A DNA stretch of 64,000 nucleotides. It comes from Variovorax brevis. Its GTDB lineage: Bacteria > Pseudomonadota > Gammaproteobacteria > Burkholderiales > Burkholderiaceae_C. How positions within the stretch are numbered: the stretch's first letter is position 1; every line of letters starts with the position of its first letter. Shown here piece after piece: positions 24,457 to 33,080 of the stretch. Position numbers and translations under genes: made by a program. The notes under the pieces were generated by a model, which made no database searches, was not told where the DNA came from, and saw only the letters and a program-made list of their open reading frames with translations. The stretch is taken from contig NZ_JASZYG010000009.1 of NCBI RefSeq assembly GCF_030317105.1, forward strand, positions 169,420-233,419. The letters run 5' to 3'.

Positions 24457-25326
24457 GTGAACCCTTCGCCCCTCTCCCGCCCGCCCCGCCAACTCGACCG
24501 CCGCGAGCTTTGCCTTGCCGGCGCGCTGGCGCTGCTGACGCTTTTCGCCGCGTTTGCGCCCGCCATTCCGGGCAGCGTGGCGGGTGGCACTTTCTTTGCC
24601 GACGTGCGGCCGTGGGCGGGCCTGCCGCACGCGCTGAATGTCTTGAGCAATCTGCCCTTCCTGGTCATCGGCGTCATCGGGCTTCGGTGGCTGCGCGCGC
24701 TGGAACGCCTGCACGACCGGGTGGCCGCCGGCGCCGCGCTGCACGCGGCAGACGAGCTGCCCATCAATGCGCTCGACTGCGCATGGCTGTTCTTTGCCGG
24801 GCTCATCCTGATCGCGGCGGGGTCGGTCTTCTATCACCTGCAGCCCGACGCCCTTCGGCTGGCAGCTGACCGCGCCGGCATGGCGGTGGCCTTCGCCGGG
24901 ATCATCGGCATGGCGGTTTGCGAACGGGTGAGCCCGCGGGCCGGATGGCCGGCCGCGTGGTTCGCGCTGGCCGCGGGGCTGCTGGCGGTGGCCATCTATT
25001 ACGAGACCGGCAACACCACCCCCTGGGTGGTCGTGGAGGTGGGCGGCATGGCGCTGGTGACCGGCATGGCGCTGACGCGGCCTGTCGGCCACGCCGGGCG
25101 CGCCTTGGGCCTGCGCCTGGGCTGGACCATCTTCTTCTACGCCATTGCCAAGCTGTTCGAGCTGTCTGACGGCCTGCTGTTCGAGGCGACCCGCAATCTG
25201 ATCTCCGGGCACACGCTCAAGCACCTGGCGGCAGCGCTGGCGGCGCTTCCGGTGCTGCAGGCCGTTCAAGGCATCGGCCGCAGCGCGCTGCTGCACAATC
25301 CTCGAAGCGCTCACGTAACGGTCTGA
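24457..25326 (+). CDS. CREST-superfamily-like (alkaline ceramidase-like) integral membrane protein
   Basis: This is a 289-residue protein with about seven to eight predicted membrane helices. Motifs GSVFYHLQPD, AADRAGMAVAFAG and SGHTLKHLAAALAAL provide a Ser, an Asp and His residues in the arrangement seen in the CREST superfamily of membrane hydrolases (alkaline ceramidases and PAQR receptors). The GTG at 24457 is preferred because AAGGAG lies seven bases upstream; an in-frame upstream start lacks such a site. The substrate, perhaps a lipid amide, is inference. Confidence 0.65.
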   Translation: MNPSPLSRPPRQLDRRELCLAGALALLTLFAAFAPAIPGSVAGGTFFADVRPWAGLPHALNVLSNLPFLVIGVIGLRWLRALERLHDRVAAGAALHAADELPINALDCAWLFFAGLILIAAGSVFYHLQPDALRLAADRAGMAVAFAGIIGMAVCERVSPRAGWPAAWFALAAGLLAVAIYYETGNTTPWVVVEVGGMALVTGMALTRPVGHAGRALGLRLGWTIFFYAIAKLFELSDGLLFEATRNLISGHTLKHLAAALAALPVLQAVQGIGRSALLHNPRSAHVTV

Positions 25327-25387
25327 TACAAATTGCGCTGGCTGCCACGGGCCCCTGGCCCGGACGGTCCCCCTGAGCACTTCCCGG

Positions 25388-27340
25388 ATGTCAATGCAAA
25401 ACTCCAACGCAACAAGTCTCGAAGTCGGGCCGGCGGCCCATGCCAATCAGTTCGCCTTGCTCGGCCAGCGGCGTTTCGCGCCCTTTTTCTGGACCCAGTT
25501 TGCCGGCGCGGCGAACGACAACCTCTTCAAGTTCGCCTTCACCGTCATGGTGACCTACCAGCTGCGGGTGTCGTGGATGGCGCCGGCGATGGCGGGCTTG
25601 GCAATCGGTGCGCTCTTCATCCTGCCCTTTCTGCTCTTCTCGGCCACCGCCGGGCAACTGACGGACAAGTTCGACAAGACGAAGATGATCCGCTTCGTCA
25701 AGAACCTGGAGATCGTGATCATGCTGATCGCGGCCTGGGGCTTCGTGCGGGCGGACGCGGCGGTGCTGCTGGGCTGCGTATTCTTGATGGGCCTGCACTC
25801 CACGCTCTTTGGCCCGGTCAAGTTCGCCCTGCTGCCGCAGGTGCTCGACCAGCATGAACTCACTGGCGGCAACGGCATGGTGGAAATGGGCACTTTCGTG
25901 GCGATCCTGCTCGGTCAGGTCGCAGGTGGCTTGCTTGTCGCGCTGCCGAACATCGGGCACGCAACCGTCGCCATCGGCTGCGTGCTGCTGGCGCTGGTCG
26001 GACGCGGCGTGGCGCAGGCCATTCCGGCGGCGCCGGCCACCGACCCCGGCCTGACGATCAACTGGAACCCGATCAGCGAGACGTGGCGCAACCTGAAGCT
26101 GGCGCACCAGAACGTCGTCGTCTTCCGTTCGCTGCTCGGCATTTCGTGGATGTGGTTCTTCGGCGCCGTGTTCCTGAGCCAGTTTCCCAGCTTTGCCAAG
26201 GAAGTGCTCCATGGCGACGAGCAGGTGGCGTCGCTCCTGCTCGTGGTGTTCTCGGTGGGCATCGGCATCGGTTCGCTGCTGTGCGAGTCGCTCAGCCGGC
26301 GCATGGTGGACATCGGCCTCGTGCCGCTGGGCGCCATCGGCATGAGCGTGTTTGCCATCGACCTCTACTTTGCCTCGCGCGGCCTGCCGGTCGTCGCGCA
26401 GATGGGGCTGGGCACCTTTCTTGCGCAGCCCGCGCATTGGCGCGTGATGGCCGACCTGGGACTGCTCTCGCTCTTTGCGGGCGTGTACAGCGTGCCGATG
26501 TACGCGCTGATCCAGTTGCGCAGCCAGCCGACGCACCGGGCACGCATCATCGCGGCCAACAACATCCTGAACGCCCTGTTCATGATCGGCAGTTCGGTGA
26601 TCGCGGGGCTGCTGCTGAAGGCGGGGTTCTCGATCCCGCAGATCTTCCTGATCACCGGCATTGCGAATGCCGTGGTGGCCTTCTACATCTTCATGCTGGT
26701 GCCGGAATACCTGCTGCGCTTCGTCTCGTGGGTGCTGTCACGACTGGTGTACCGCTTCGAGGTGCGCGGCGGAGACCACATTCCGACTGAAGGCGCGGCC
26801 TTGCTGGTGTGCAACCACGTGAGCTTTGTCGATGCGGTGTTGATGATGGCGGCAAGCCCCAGGCCGATTCGTTTCCTGATGGACCACCGCATCTTCCGGG
26901 TGCCGGTGCTGGGCTGGCTGTTCAAGATGGTCAAGGCGATTCCGATTGCGCCGCAAAAGGAAGACGCGGCGGCGTACGAGCGCGCCTTCGAACAGGCGGC
27001 CCAGGTCCTGCGCGAGGGTGACTTGCTGGCCATTTTTCCGGAGGGTGGCATCACCAAGGACGGAACGCTTCAGCCTTTCAAGGGCGGAGTCAAGAAGATC
27101 CTGGACCGGGCCCATGCCGAGGGCTTGGTCGTGCCGGTGGTGCCGATGGCGCTCACGAACCTGTGGGGCTCCTTCTTCAGCCGCGTCGAAGTGCGCAAGG
27201 GCGAAAACGTGGCCATGGTGCGGCCCTTCCGGCGCGGGATGTTCTCGCGCGTCGGCCTGCACGTCGGCGGCGCCTTGCCGCAGGCCGATGCGCAGCCTGA
27301 ACTGCTGCGCCGGCGAGTCGGAGAGCTGCTGAGCGCATGA
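25388..27340 (+). CDS. LplT-like MFS transporter fused to a PlsC-type acyltransferase
   Basis: This is a 650-residue inner-membrane protein. The first 430 residues are an MFS transporter of the lysophospholipid transporter (LplT) type (FFWTQFAGAANDNLFKFA ... LTDKFDKTKMIRFVKNLE). The last 190 are a 1-acylglycerol-phosphate acyltransferase domain with the NHVSFVD catalytic motif (H477, D482) and FPEGG at 550-554. The usual partner in E. coli is Aas, which also carries an acyl-ACP ligase; that ligase is absent here. The fused protein should flip lysophospholipid inward and re-acylate it. The ATG at 25394 is an alternative start. Confidence 0.88.
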   Translation: MSMQNSNATSLEVGPAAHANQFALLGQRRFAPFFWTQFAGAANDNLFKFAFTVMVTYQLRVSWMAPAMAGLAIGALFILPFLLFSATAGQLTDKFDKTKMIRFVKNLEIVIMLIAAWGFVRADAAVLLGCVFLMGLHSTLFGPVKFALLPQVLDQHELTGGNGMVEMGTFVAILLGQVAGGLLVALPNIGHATVAIGCVLLALVGRGVAQAIPAAPATDPGLTINWNPISETWRNLKLAHQNVVVFRSLLGISWMWFFGAVFLSQFPSFAKEVLHGDEQVASLLLVVFSVGIGIGSLLCESLSRRMVDIGLVPLGAIGMSVFAIDLYFASRGLPVVAQMGLGTFLAQPAHWRVMADLGLLSLFAGVYSVPMYALIQLRSQPTHRARIIAANNILNALFMIGSSVIAGLLLKAGFSIPQIFLITGIANAVVAFYIFMLVPEYLLRFVSWVLSRLVYRFEVRGGDHIPTEGAALLVCNHVSFVDAVLMMAASPRPIRFLMDHRIFRVPVLGWLFKMVKAIPIAPQKEDAAAYERAFEQAAQVLREGDLLAIFPEGGITKDGTLQPFKGGVKKILDRAHAEGLVVPVVPMALTNLWGSFFSRVEVRKGENVAMVRPFRRGMFSRVGLHVGGALPQADAQPELLRRRVGELLSA

Positions 27341-27395
27341 GCCGCAGGGCCGTTCCCAAGGCGAATACCTCAGCACGCAGTGCGGAGGTTGCCGA

Positions 27396-28058
27396 ATGAG
27401 CTTTCGCGACCTCATCTGGGCGCTTATCCTCGCTGTGCCGGACGACTTCTGGCGCACGCTCACCTGGCTGGGTGACAGCGGCCTGTTGCTCCCGGCCGCG
27501 CTTCTGATCGCGCTTTGGCTGGCGTCGTCGCGCAAGACCTGGCCGACCGCGGCGCTTTGGGTCGCGCTGTTTGGCTCGGCCAGCGTGTTGATCCTGGCGA
27601 CCAAGCTCGCGTTCCTGGGGTGGGGCATCGGCAGCGCGCGCTGGAACTTCACCGGCATCAGCGGCCACACCGCCATCTCGACCAGCGTGTGGCCGGTGGC
27701 GCTGTGGCTCGTCGCATCGCGCATGGGCCACCGCATTCGCATGACGCTGGCGCTGGCCGGATGGCTGCTTGCCGCGGTGATCGGTGTGTCGCGCCTGGCC
27801 CTGTATGCGCACTCCGCCTCGGAGGTCGTGACGGGCTTTGTGCTGGGCACGGTCGTGGCCGGCACCTTTCTCGTGGTGCAGCACCGCATGCCGCATCCTG
27901 TCCTGCGCGGCACGCTCGTCGCGCTGAGCCTGCTGTTGCCGCTTTCCTATCAAACGCCCGGTCACCCGGCGCCGACACAGGACGCGCTGGAAAGCATGGC
28001 CGTGCGACTGGCCGGCATCGAGCATCCCTACACGCGCGAAGACCTGTTTCGCGATTGA
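27396..28058 (+). CDS. PAP2-superfamily membrane phosphatase
   Basis: This is a 220-residue membrane phosphatase with about six helices. PAP2 motif 2 is SGHT (89-92) and motif 3 is SRLALYAHS with H139. The residue normally Asp that assists the His is replaced by Glu (E143). Such enzymes dephosphorylate phosphatidic acid, undecaprenyl pyrophosphate or lipid A. CGGAGG lies just upstream of the ATG at 27396. It follows the LplT-PlsC gene by 55 bp, which fits a lipid-metabolism unit. Confidence 0.85.
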   Translation: MSFRDLIWALILAVPDDFWRTLTWLGDSGLLLPAALLIALWLASSRKTWPTAALWVALFGSASVLILATKLAFLGWGIGSARWNFTGISGHTAISTSVWPVALWLVASRMGHRIRMTLALAGWLLAAVIGVSRLALYAHSASEVVTGFVLGTVVAGTFLVVQHRMPHPVLRGTLVALSLLLPLSYQTPGHPAPTQDALESMAVRLAGIEHPYTREDLFRD

Positions 28059-28071
28059 AAAAAGGCTTGTC

Positions 28072-29175
28072 ATGAGCAAATCACTGCGCCTCTCCGAAAA
28101 ATGGTTTCGTCGTGGCCTCTGGGTCGTGGCGTTGGTGTTCGCGAGCTTTCTCATCGGGCTGGGCAGTACGGTGGTGGGCGACCTGCCGCGCGTCGAGCAC
28201 ACGCTGGAGCTGGACGACTTCATCGACCGCGCCGCTGCCGATCCGCTGCGCGACACGGTTCGCAAGGCCGAAGCCGCGGAGGAGGGCGCGCGGCGCGAAC
28301 TGGAGCAGGCGCAACTCAAGCTCGAAGCCGCAAGGCAAGCCAACCGCAACGCCCGCGAGACGTTCTCCAACTGGCTCGCCACGCGGCACGCCACGCAGCA
28401 ACCCGACCAGGACGCCGAACTCATCGCGCGCACCAAGGCGCTGGATGCGTTGAAATCCAGGGAGGACGAAGCCCAGCAAAAGGTGCAGGCGCAACGCCAG
28501 GTGGCGCTCGACGCGCGGCAGGGCGAGGCGCGTGCGCGCGAGCAACTGGAGGTGCTGGAGCGCGCTGCGCACGAAAAGATGGAAGCCGAGGCGCGCCGGG
28601 TTGAACTGCGCGTGTTCGGCTATCGGCTGGCGTTGACCCTGCCGCTGCTCGCCATTGCCGGCTGGCTCTTTGTGAAGAAGCGCAAGGGCACGTATTGGCC
28701 CTTTGTGTGGGGCTTCATCTTCTTTGCGCTCTTCGCGTTTTTCGTCGAGCTGGTGCCCTACCTGCCGAGCTACGGCGGCTATGTGCGCTACGTGGTGGGC
28801 ATCGTCGTCACAGTGCTGGTGGGGCGCTACGCGATCCTGGCGCTCAACCGCTACCTCGCGCGCCAGAAGCTGGCGGAGCAGCAACCCGACCAGGTGCGCC
28901 GCGAGGAGCTGAGCTACGACACCGCGCTGGCTCGTCTGGGCAAGGGCGTGTGTCCGGGCTGCGAGCGTCCGGTGGACCTGAAGGACACCGGCATCGACTT
29001 CTGCCCGCACTGCGGCATCGGCCTGTTCGACCACTGCGGGAACTGCAACACACGCAAGAGCGCGTTTTCCCGCTTCTGCCACGGCTGTGGCACCGCCGCG
29101 ACGGGCGGCGCCAAAGCTCCCGTTGTCGGAACCGACCCAACTTACACTTCGCAACAATTGCGCCCGGCCACTTGA
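28072..29175 (+). CDS. Membrane protein with coiled coil and C-terminal zinc ribbons
   Basis: This is a 367-residue protein of unknown function. An N-terminal helix (about 14-34) is followed by a long charged coiled coil (about 60-195), three hydrophobic helices (about 203-290) and a C-terminal zinc-ribbon region with six Cys-x2-Cys-type elements (VCPGCERP, DFCPHCGIG, DHCGNCNTR, RFCHGCGTA). The double zinc ribbon should be cytoplasmic. It is 13 bp upstream of telA and presumably acts with it. No catalytic motif is visible. Confidence 0.8.
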   Translation: MSKSLRLSEKWFRRGLWVVALVFASFLIGLGSTVVGDLPRVEHTLELDDFIDRAAADPLRDTVRKAEAAEEGARRELEQAQLKLEAARQANRNARETFSNWLATRHATQQPDQDAELIARTKALDALKSREDEAQQKVQAQRQVALDARQGEARAREQLEVLERAAHEKMEAEARRVELRVFGYRLALTLPLLAIAGWLFVKKRKGTYWPFVWGFIFFALFAFFVELVPYLPSYGGYVRYVVGIVVTVLVGRYAILALNRYLARQKLAEQQPDQVRREELSYDTALARLGKGVCPGCERPVDLKDTGIDFCPHCGIGLFDHCGNCNTRKSAFSRFCHGCGTAATGGAKAPVVGTDPTYTSQQLRPAT

Positions 29176-29187
29176 GGAGAAGAGGAA

Positions 29188-30393
29188 ATGCAAAGTCCGT
29201 CCCCCGACCCCGTCGCCACCGAAGGCTTCACGCTCTCGCCACCCGAGGTGCTGAAGCCGCTGTCGGAGTCTGCCGCCCACAAGGCCGTCCCCTTGCAGCC
29301 TGAGTTGCAGGCGGCCGTCGATTCGCAGGTTGAGCGCTTTGTGGAGGCACTGCTGAACGAAGATGTGCAGAGCGACGCCTTCAAGGCCAAGCTCGACAGC
29401 GCCTTTGCGCTCGGGCGGGAAGAAATCTCCATCGCATCGAGCCTGATGCAGGGACGCTTCATGCAGCGCAACTTCGTCGGCGTGGAAGACACGGCGGCGT
29501 TCAAGGCCATCCAGGAAATGCGCGGCCACCTGGACACGCTCAACCCCGGCAAGGAAGGCGACCTGCTGCAGCCGCAGAAGCTGCTGGGCCTCATACCTTT
29601 CGGCAACCGGCTGCAGGCTTATTTCCGCAAGTTCGAGAGCGCCGGCGGCCAGTTGCAAAAGAGCATGCAGCAACTCTACGGCGCGCGCGACGACATGCAG
29701 CGCGACGTCGTCGAGATCGAGGCCGTGCGGGCCAAGCTATGGGAGGCGATGCAGAAGCTCGCCGGCGCCATCCGCTTTGCCGAGGCGCTGGACGGCAAGA
29801 TCGCCGCCAAGGTCGACAGCCTGCAGGCCACCGATCCGCAGCGGGCGCAGGCGCTGCGCCAGGAAGTGCTTTTCTACGCGCGCCAGAACCTCACCGACAT
29901 GCTCACCCAGCAGGCTGTTTGCACCAACGGCTACCTGGCGCTCGACGTGCTCAAGAAGACCGGCCGCGAAATGATGAACGGCTGCAGCCGCGTCGCCACC
30001 ACCGGCATGAGCGCGCTGGCCGTGGCGCAGACCGTGGCGCGCGCCACCGGCAACCAGGTCAAGGTCATGGAAATGCTGCAAGGCGTGAACAGCAGCATCG
30101 AGAGCCTCATCGCCGAGACCGGGCGGCAACTGAACCACCACGTCGACAAGACCGCGCAGTTTGCGCAGGACCCGATGCTGGGCATCGACAAGATCCGCGA
30201 GATGTTCGACCAGACCTACAAGGCCATGGACGCGATGGACAGCTTCCGCGCCAAGGCCATCGACGTGATGGGCCAGAACAACAAGATCATGGCCGAGCAG
30301 TTGGCGCGGTCCGGGCAATACGTCGACCGTGTGCGCGCACAGAAGGCACGCGAAGCCACGCGCAACGCCTTGGCCGGCCCGGTCGCGCTGTGA
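29188..30393 (+). CDS. TelA-family toxic-anion resistance protein
   Basis: This is a 401-residue mostly helical soluble protein of the TelA/KlaA family. The conserved block LLGLIPFGNRLQAYFRKFESAGGQL and the helical repeat TVARATGNQVKVMEMLQGVNSSIESLIAETGRQLN are diagnostic. Homologues give tellurite or nisin tolerance and envelope-stress resistance in other bacteria, but the mechanism is unknown. A strong GAGGAGAAGAGG site precedes the ATG. It is tightly linked to the zinc-ribbon membrane protein upstream and YiaAB downstream. Confidence 0.9.
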   Translation: MQSPSPDPVATEGFTLSPPEVLKPLSESAAHKAVPLQPELQAAVDSQVERFVEALLNEDVQSDAFKAKLDSAFALGREEISIASSLMQGRFMQRNFVGVEDTAAFKAIQEMRGHLDTLNPGKEGDLLQPQKLLGLIPFGNRLQAYFRKFESAGGQLQKSMQQLYGARDDMQRDVVEIEAVRAKLWEAMQKLAGAIRFAEALDGKIAAKVDSLQATDPQRAQALRQEVLFYARQNLTDMLTQQAVCTNGYLALDVLKKTGREMMNGCSRVATTGMSALAVAQTVARATGNQVKVMEMLQGVNSSIESLIAETGRQLNHHVDKTAQFAQDPMLGIDKIREMFDQTYKAMDAMDSFRAKAIDVMGQNNKIMAEQLARSGQYVDRVRAQKAREATRNALAGPVAL

Positions 30394-30443
30394 GCGGCCA
30401 GGCTTCCTTTCTTCATCCAGAGATTCAACGAGGAGAACCTTTC

Positions 30444-30914
30444 ATGTCCACGTCCCCCCGATTCGTGATGCAGCGCGACACCAATGGATGGCGCATGCAG
30501 GTCTGGACGTCCTTTGCGCTCGCACTGGTGGCCAGCGCCATAGGCGTGCTTCTGCTGCCCGGCCAGGAACTCGATCGTGCCTTCCTGGCGATCGGCTTCT
30601 TCTTCTGCCTGTTCACCAGCTTCTCGGTGGCCAAGACCATCCGCGACAACCGCGACGGCCAGGTCGACACCAGCTCCTGGCTCATGACCGTGTGGTTCGC
30701 CTTTGGCGCCGCGGTGTGTCTCACGGCCTGGGGCCTGTGGCGCATGAACATCGGCGAATGGCAGAAGGCCTTCATGGCAGTGAGCTGGCTGTTCCTGGTG
30801 AGCAGCACTTTCACGGTCGCCAAGACCGTGCGCGACAAGCATGAGGCCGACCTCATGGACCGCTCGGGCGGCCTGCCGTCGATGGGCAGGGCCGCGCTCG
30901 CCGACGAAGACTGA
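30444..30914 (+). CDS. YiaAB two-helix-domain inner-membrane protein
   Basis: This is a 156-residue protein with four predicted membrane helices arranged as two YiaAB two-helix units. Each unit ends in a similar motif: FSVAKTIRDNRDG and FTVAKTVRDKHEA. An N-terminal cytoplasmic part of about 20 residues precedes. Function is unknown. AGGAG lies upstream of the ATG at 30444. It is 50 bp after telA in the same direction, so it is likely the last gene of that operon. Confidence 0.85.
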   Translation: MSTSPRFVMQRDTNGWRMQVWTSFALALVASAIGVLLLPGQELDRAFLAIGFFFCLFTSFSVAKTIRDNRDGQVDTSSWLMTVWFAFGAAVCLTAWGLWRMNIGEWQKAFMAVSWLFLVSSTFTVAKTVRDKHEADLMDRSGGLPSMGRAALADED

Positions 30915-30953
30915 TTCGGGCCGCGTCTGCCCGGTCGGCCGGCGCGGCGCCTC

Positions 30954-31778
30954 TCAGCGTTGCGGGTGCTTGGCTTCCAGGAAGCGCTGCTGGCGCTGCA
31001 GCGATTCCGCCGCTGCGCGACCGAGCTTGTGCTCGCGTTCCCGCAAGGCCGCTTGCAGCAAGTCGAGCTGAGCGTCGAGCAGGGCTTGCGGCGAATCGCC
31101 GCCGCCTTCCGGGGGCACATCCCGTAGATGCGCGGGGACCTGCAGCCAGCCCTGCAGCGAATCGGGCAGGTATCGGCTGACGCATTCCACGACGTAGAGG
31201 CGGTCGTCGAGCGTGAAGTGTTCGTTCACCGGCGTCCTGGCCATCAGCGGCGTCATGCGGACCAGCGTGCCTTTCAGGCTGGCGAGGCGTTCGAGCGTGG
31301 CAGGGGGCAGCAGGGGTGCCAGTGTGTTGAGCAGCTTGTCGATGCGGGCCAGGACATCGGCGTCGAACACGGCGCCCGCCGATGCGCCCGGTGCATCGGG
31401 CCGGTCGCGGCGCCGCGCGCGAAGCGCCCATGCCGTCGCCGCGACGCTGCCCACCAGCAACGCACCGCCGGCCGCAAGCGCGACCATGCTGGCCTGTTGC
31501 CAGCCCATCCACGCACCCGCCAAACCGACGATCGGCGCCAGCGCCAGCACCGCATGGTGCACGCCGACGGGTCGCTTGCCCCTGTTGCCGACATGCGCCG
31601 CGCCGAGCTGCTGCGACAACGGTGCGCCAAGCCATTGGCGCGCCTGTGCGACTTGCACTTGTTGCTGCACGCGTGCGTTGATCCCCTGCTCGGGCCGCGC
31701 TTCGCGCAAGGCCGTGCGGCGGTTCACCGGGCCTTGGGCGCTGGCGTACTTCGAATCGGTACCGGGGCGCTGATTCAT
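30954..31778 (-). CDS. XpaC-like membrane protein
   Basis: This is a 274-residue protein. Two hydrophobic helices lie at about 75-130 (VLALAPIVGLAGAWMGW and AAGGALLVGSVAATAWAL). The C-terminal soluble half is helical, with a VVECVSRYLPDSLQGWLQVP segment that resembles the YYLP region of XpaC (PF10112). XpaC and TelA genes pair up in many bacteria. Here it faces the TelA operon in convergent orientation, 39 bp apart. The N-terminal 55 residues are basic and disordered. The relationship to XpaC is a moderate-confidence inference. The ATG at 31778 was chosen over in-frame upstream options. Confidence 0.6.
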   Translation of the reverse strand: MNQRPGTDSKYASAQGPVNRRTALREARPEQGINARVQQQVQVAQARQWLGAPLSQQLGAAHVGNRGKRPVGVHHAVLALAPIVGLAGAWMGWQQASMVALAAGGALLVGSVAATAWALRARRRDRPDAPGASAGAVFDADVLARIDKLLNTLAPLLPPATLERLASLKGTLVRMTPLMARTPVNEHFTLDDRLYVVECVSRYLPDSLQGWLQVPAHLRDVPPEGGGDSPQALLDAQLDLLQAALREREHKLGRAAAESLQRQQRFLEAKHPQR

Positions 31779-31907
31779 CGGGGCGGGGCGAAGACCGGCC
31801 TTGCTGTGTTCATGGGGCGAAGTATCCGTCACGCCGCGGCAAGCCTGCATGTCGAAAACACTGGCCGCATGCGCTTGGGTGTGCGGCCCCGCATGGCAGC
31901 GCTCGGG

Positions 31908-33080
31908 TCAGACGCCGCGTGCGCGCTCCGCCCTGAACTTTGCGCGAAACGCCGTGAACTGGCCCGCATCCAGCGATTCGCGAATCTCGCGCATCAGGTT
32001 CAGGTAGTAGTGCAGGTTGTGCACGGTCGTGAGCATCGGCCCCAGCATCTCGCCGCATCGATCGAGGTGATGCAGGTAAGCGCGCGAGAAACCATCGCGC
32101 CCCCCGTCTTCCCACGACACACCTGATGAGCCGGCGCAGGCGTGGCAGGTGCAGCTTGCGTCGATCGGTTGCGGGTCGCTCTTGTGGCGCGCATTGCGCA
32201 TCTTCAGGTCGCCGTAGCGCGTGAAGAGCGTGCCGTTGCGCGCATTGCGCGTAGGCATCACGCAGTCGAACATGTCCACGCCATCGGCAACGCCCTGCAC
32301 CAGGTCTTCCGGCGTGCCCACGCCCATCAGGTAGCGCGGCTTGTTGGCCGGCAGGCGGTGCGGCGTGTGCGCCATGATCCGGTTCATCTCGTCCTTGGGC
32401 TCGCCCACGCTCACGCCGCCGATGGCGTAGCCGGGGAAGTCCAGTTCCACGAGTTGCGCCAGTGATTCTTCGCGCAGGTTCTCGAACATGCCGCCCTGAA
32501 CGATGCCGAACAACGCGTTGGGGTTTTCAAGGCGCGCGAACTCGGCCTGGCAACGCTTGGCCCAGCGCAGGCTCAGTTCCATCGATGTGCGCGCCTCGCG
32601 CTCGGTCGTGATGTGGCCCTTGGTGTCGTACGGCGTGCATTCGTCGAACTGCATGACGATGTCGCTGTTGAGGATCGTCTGGATCTGCATCGATATCTCG
32701 GGCGTGAGGAAGAGCTTGTCGCCGTTGACGGGCGACGCGAACTTCACGCCTTCTTCGCTGATCTTGCGCATCGCACCCAGCGACCACACCTGGAATCCGC
32801 CGGAGTCGGTGAGGATCGGCTTGTCCCACTTCTCGAACTGGTGCAGCCCGCCGAAGCTCGCCATCACGTCCAGGCCCGGCCGCATCCACAGGTGGAAGGT
32901 GTTGCCCAAAATGATCTGCGCGCCCATCTCTTCCAGGCTGCGCGGCATCACGCCCTTGACGGTGCCATAGGTGCCCACGGGCATGAAGATGGGTGTCTGC
33001 ACCACGCCGTGGTTGAGCGTGAGCGTGCCGCGGCGCGCGTGGCTGTCGGGGTCGGTGGCGAGGAGGTTGAAGTTCAGCAT
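31908..33080 (-). CDS. tgt: Queuine tRNA-ribosyltransferase
   Basis: Tgt exchanges guanine-34 for preQ1 in tRNAs with GUN anticodons, a step of queuosine synthesis. The 390-residue protein has the base-binding D92 in ILTDSGGFQVWSLG, the catalytic region VDMFDCVMPTRNARNG and the zinc site CTCHAC with a later His. An insertion of about twelve residues (GSSGVSWEDGG) lies between the zinc cysteines and FSRAYLHH; E. coli Tgt lacks it. The start overlaps the queA end by seven bases, so the two are coupled. Confidence 0.96.
   Translation of the reverse strand: MLNFNLLATDPDSHARRGTLTLNHGVVQTPIFMPVGTYGTVKGVMPRSLEEMGAQIILGNTFHLWMRPGLDVMASFGGLHQFEKWDKPILTDSGGFQVWSLGAMRKISEEGVKFASPVNGDKLFLTPEISMQIQTILNSDIVMQFDECTPYDTKGHITTEREARTSMELSLRWAKRCQAEFARLENPNALFGIVQGGMFENLREESLAQLVELDFPGYAIGGVSVGEPKDEMNRIMAHTPHRLPANKPRYLMGVGTPEDLVQGVADGVDMFDCVMPTRNARNGTLFTRYGDLKMRNARHKSDPQPIDASCTCHACAGSSGVSWEDGGRDGFSRAYLHHLDRCGEMLGPMLTTVHNLHYYLNLMREIRESLDAGQFTAFRAKFRAERARGV

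Noticed and set aside
28081..29673. A minus-strand frame of 530 codons opposite the zinc-ribbon gene and telA
   Set aside because: The sense-strand genes have conserved motifs and good ribosome binding sites. The antisense product is a shadow rich in Leu, Ala and Arg.
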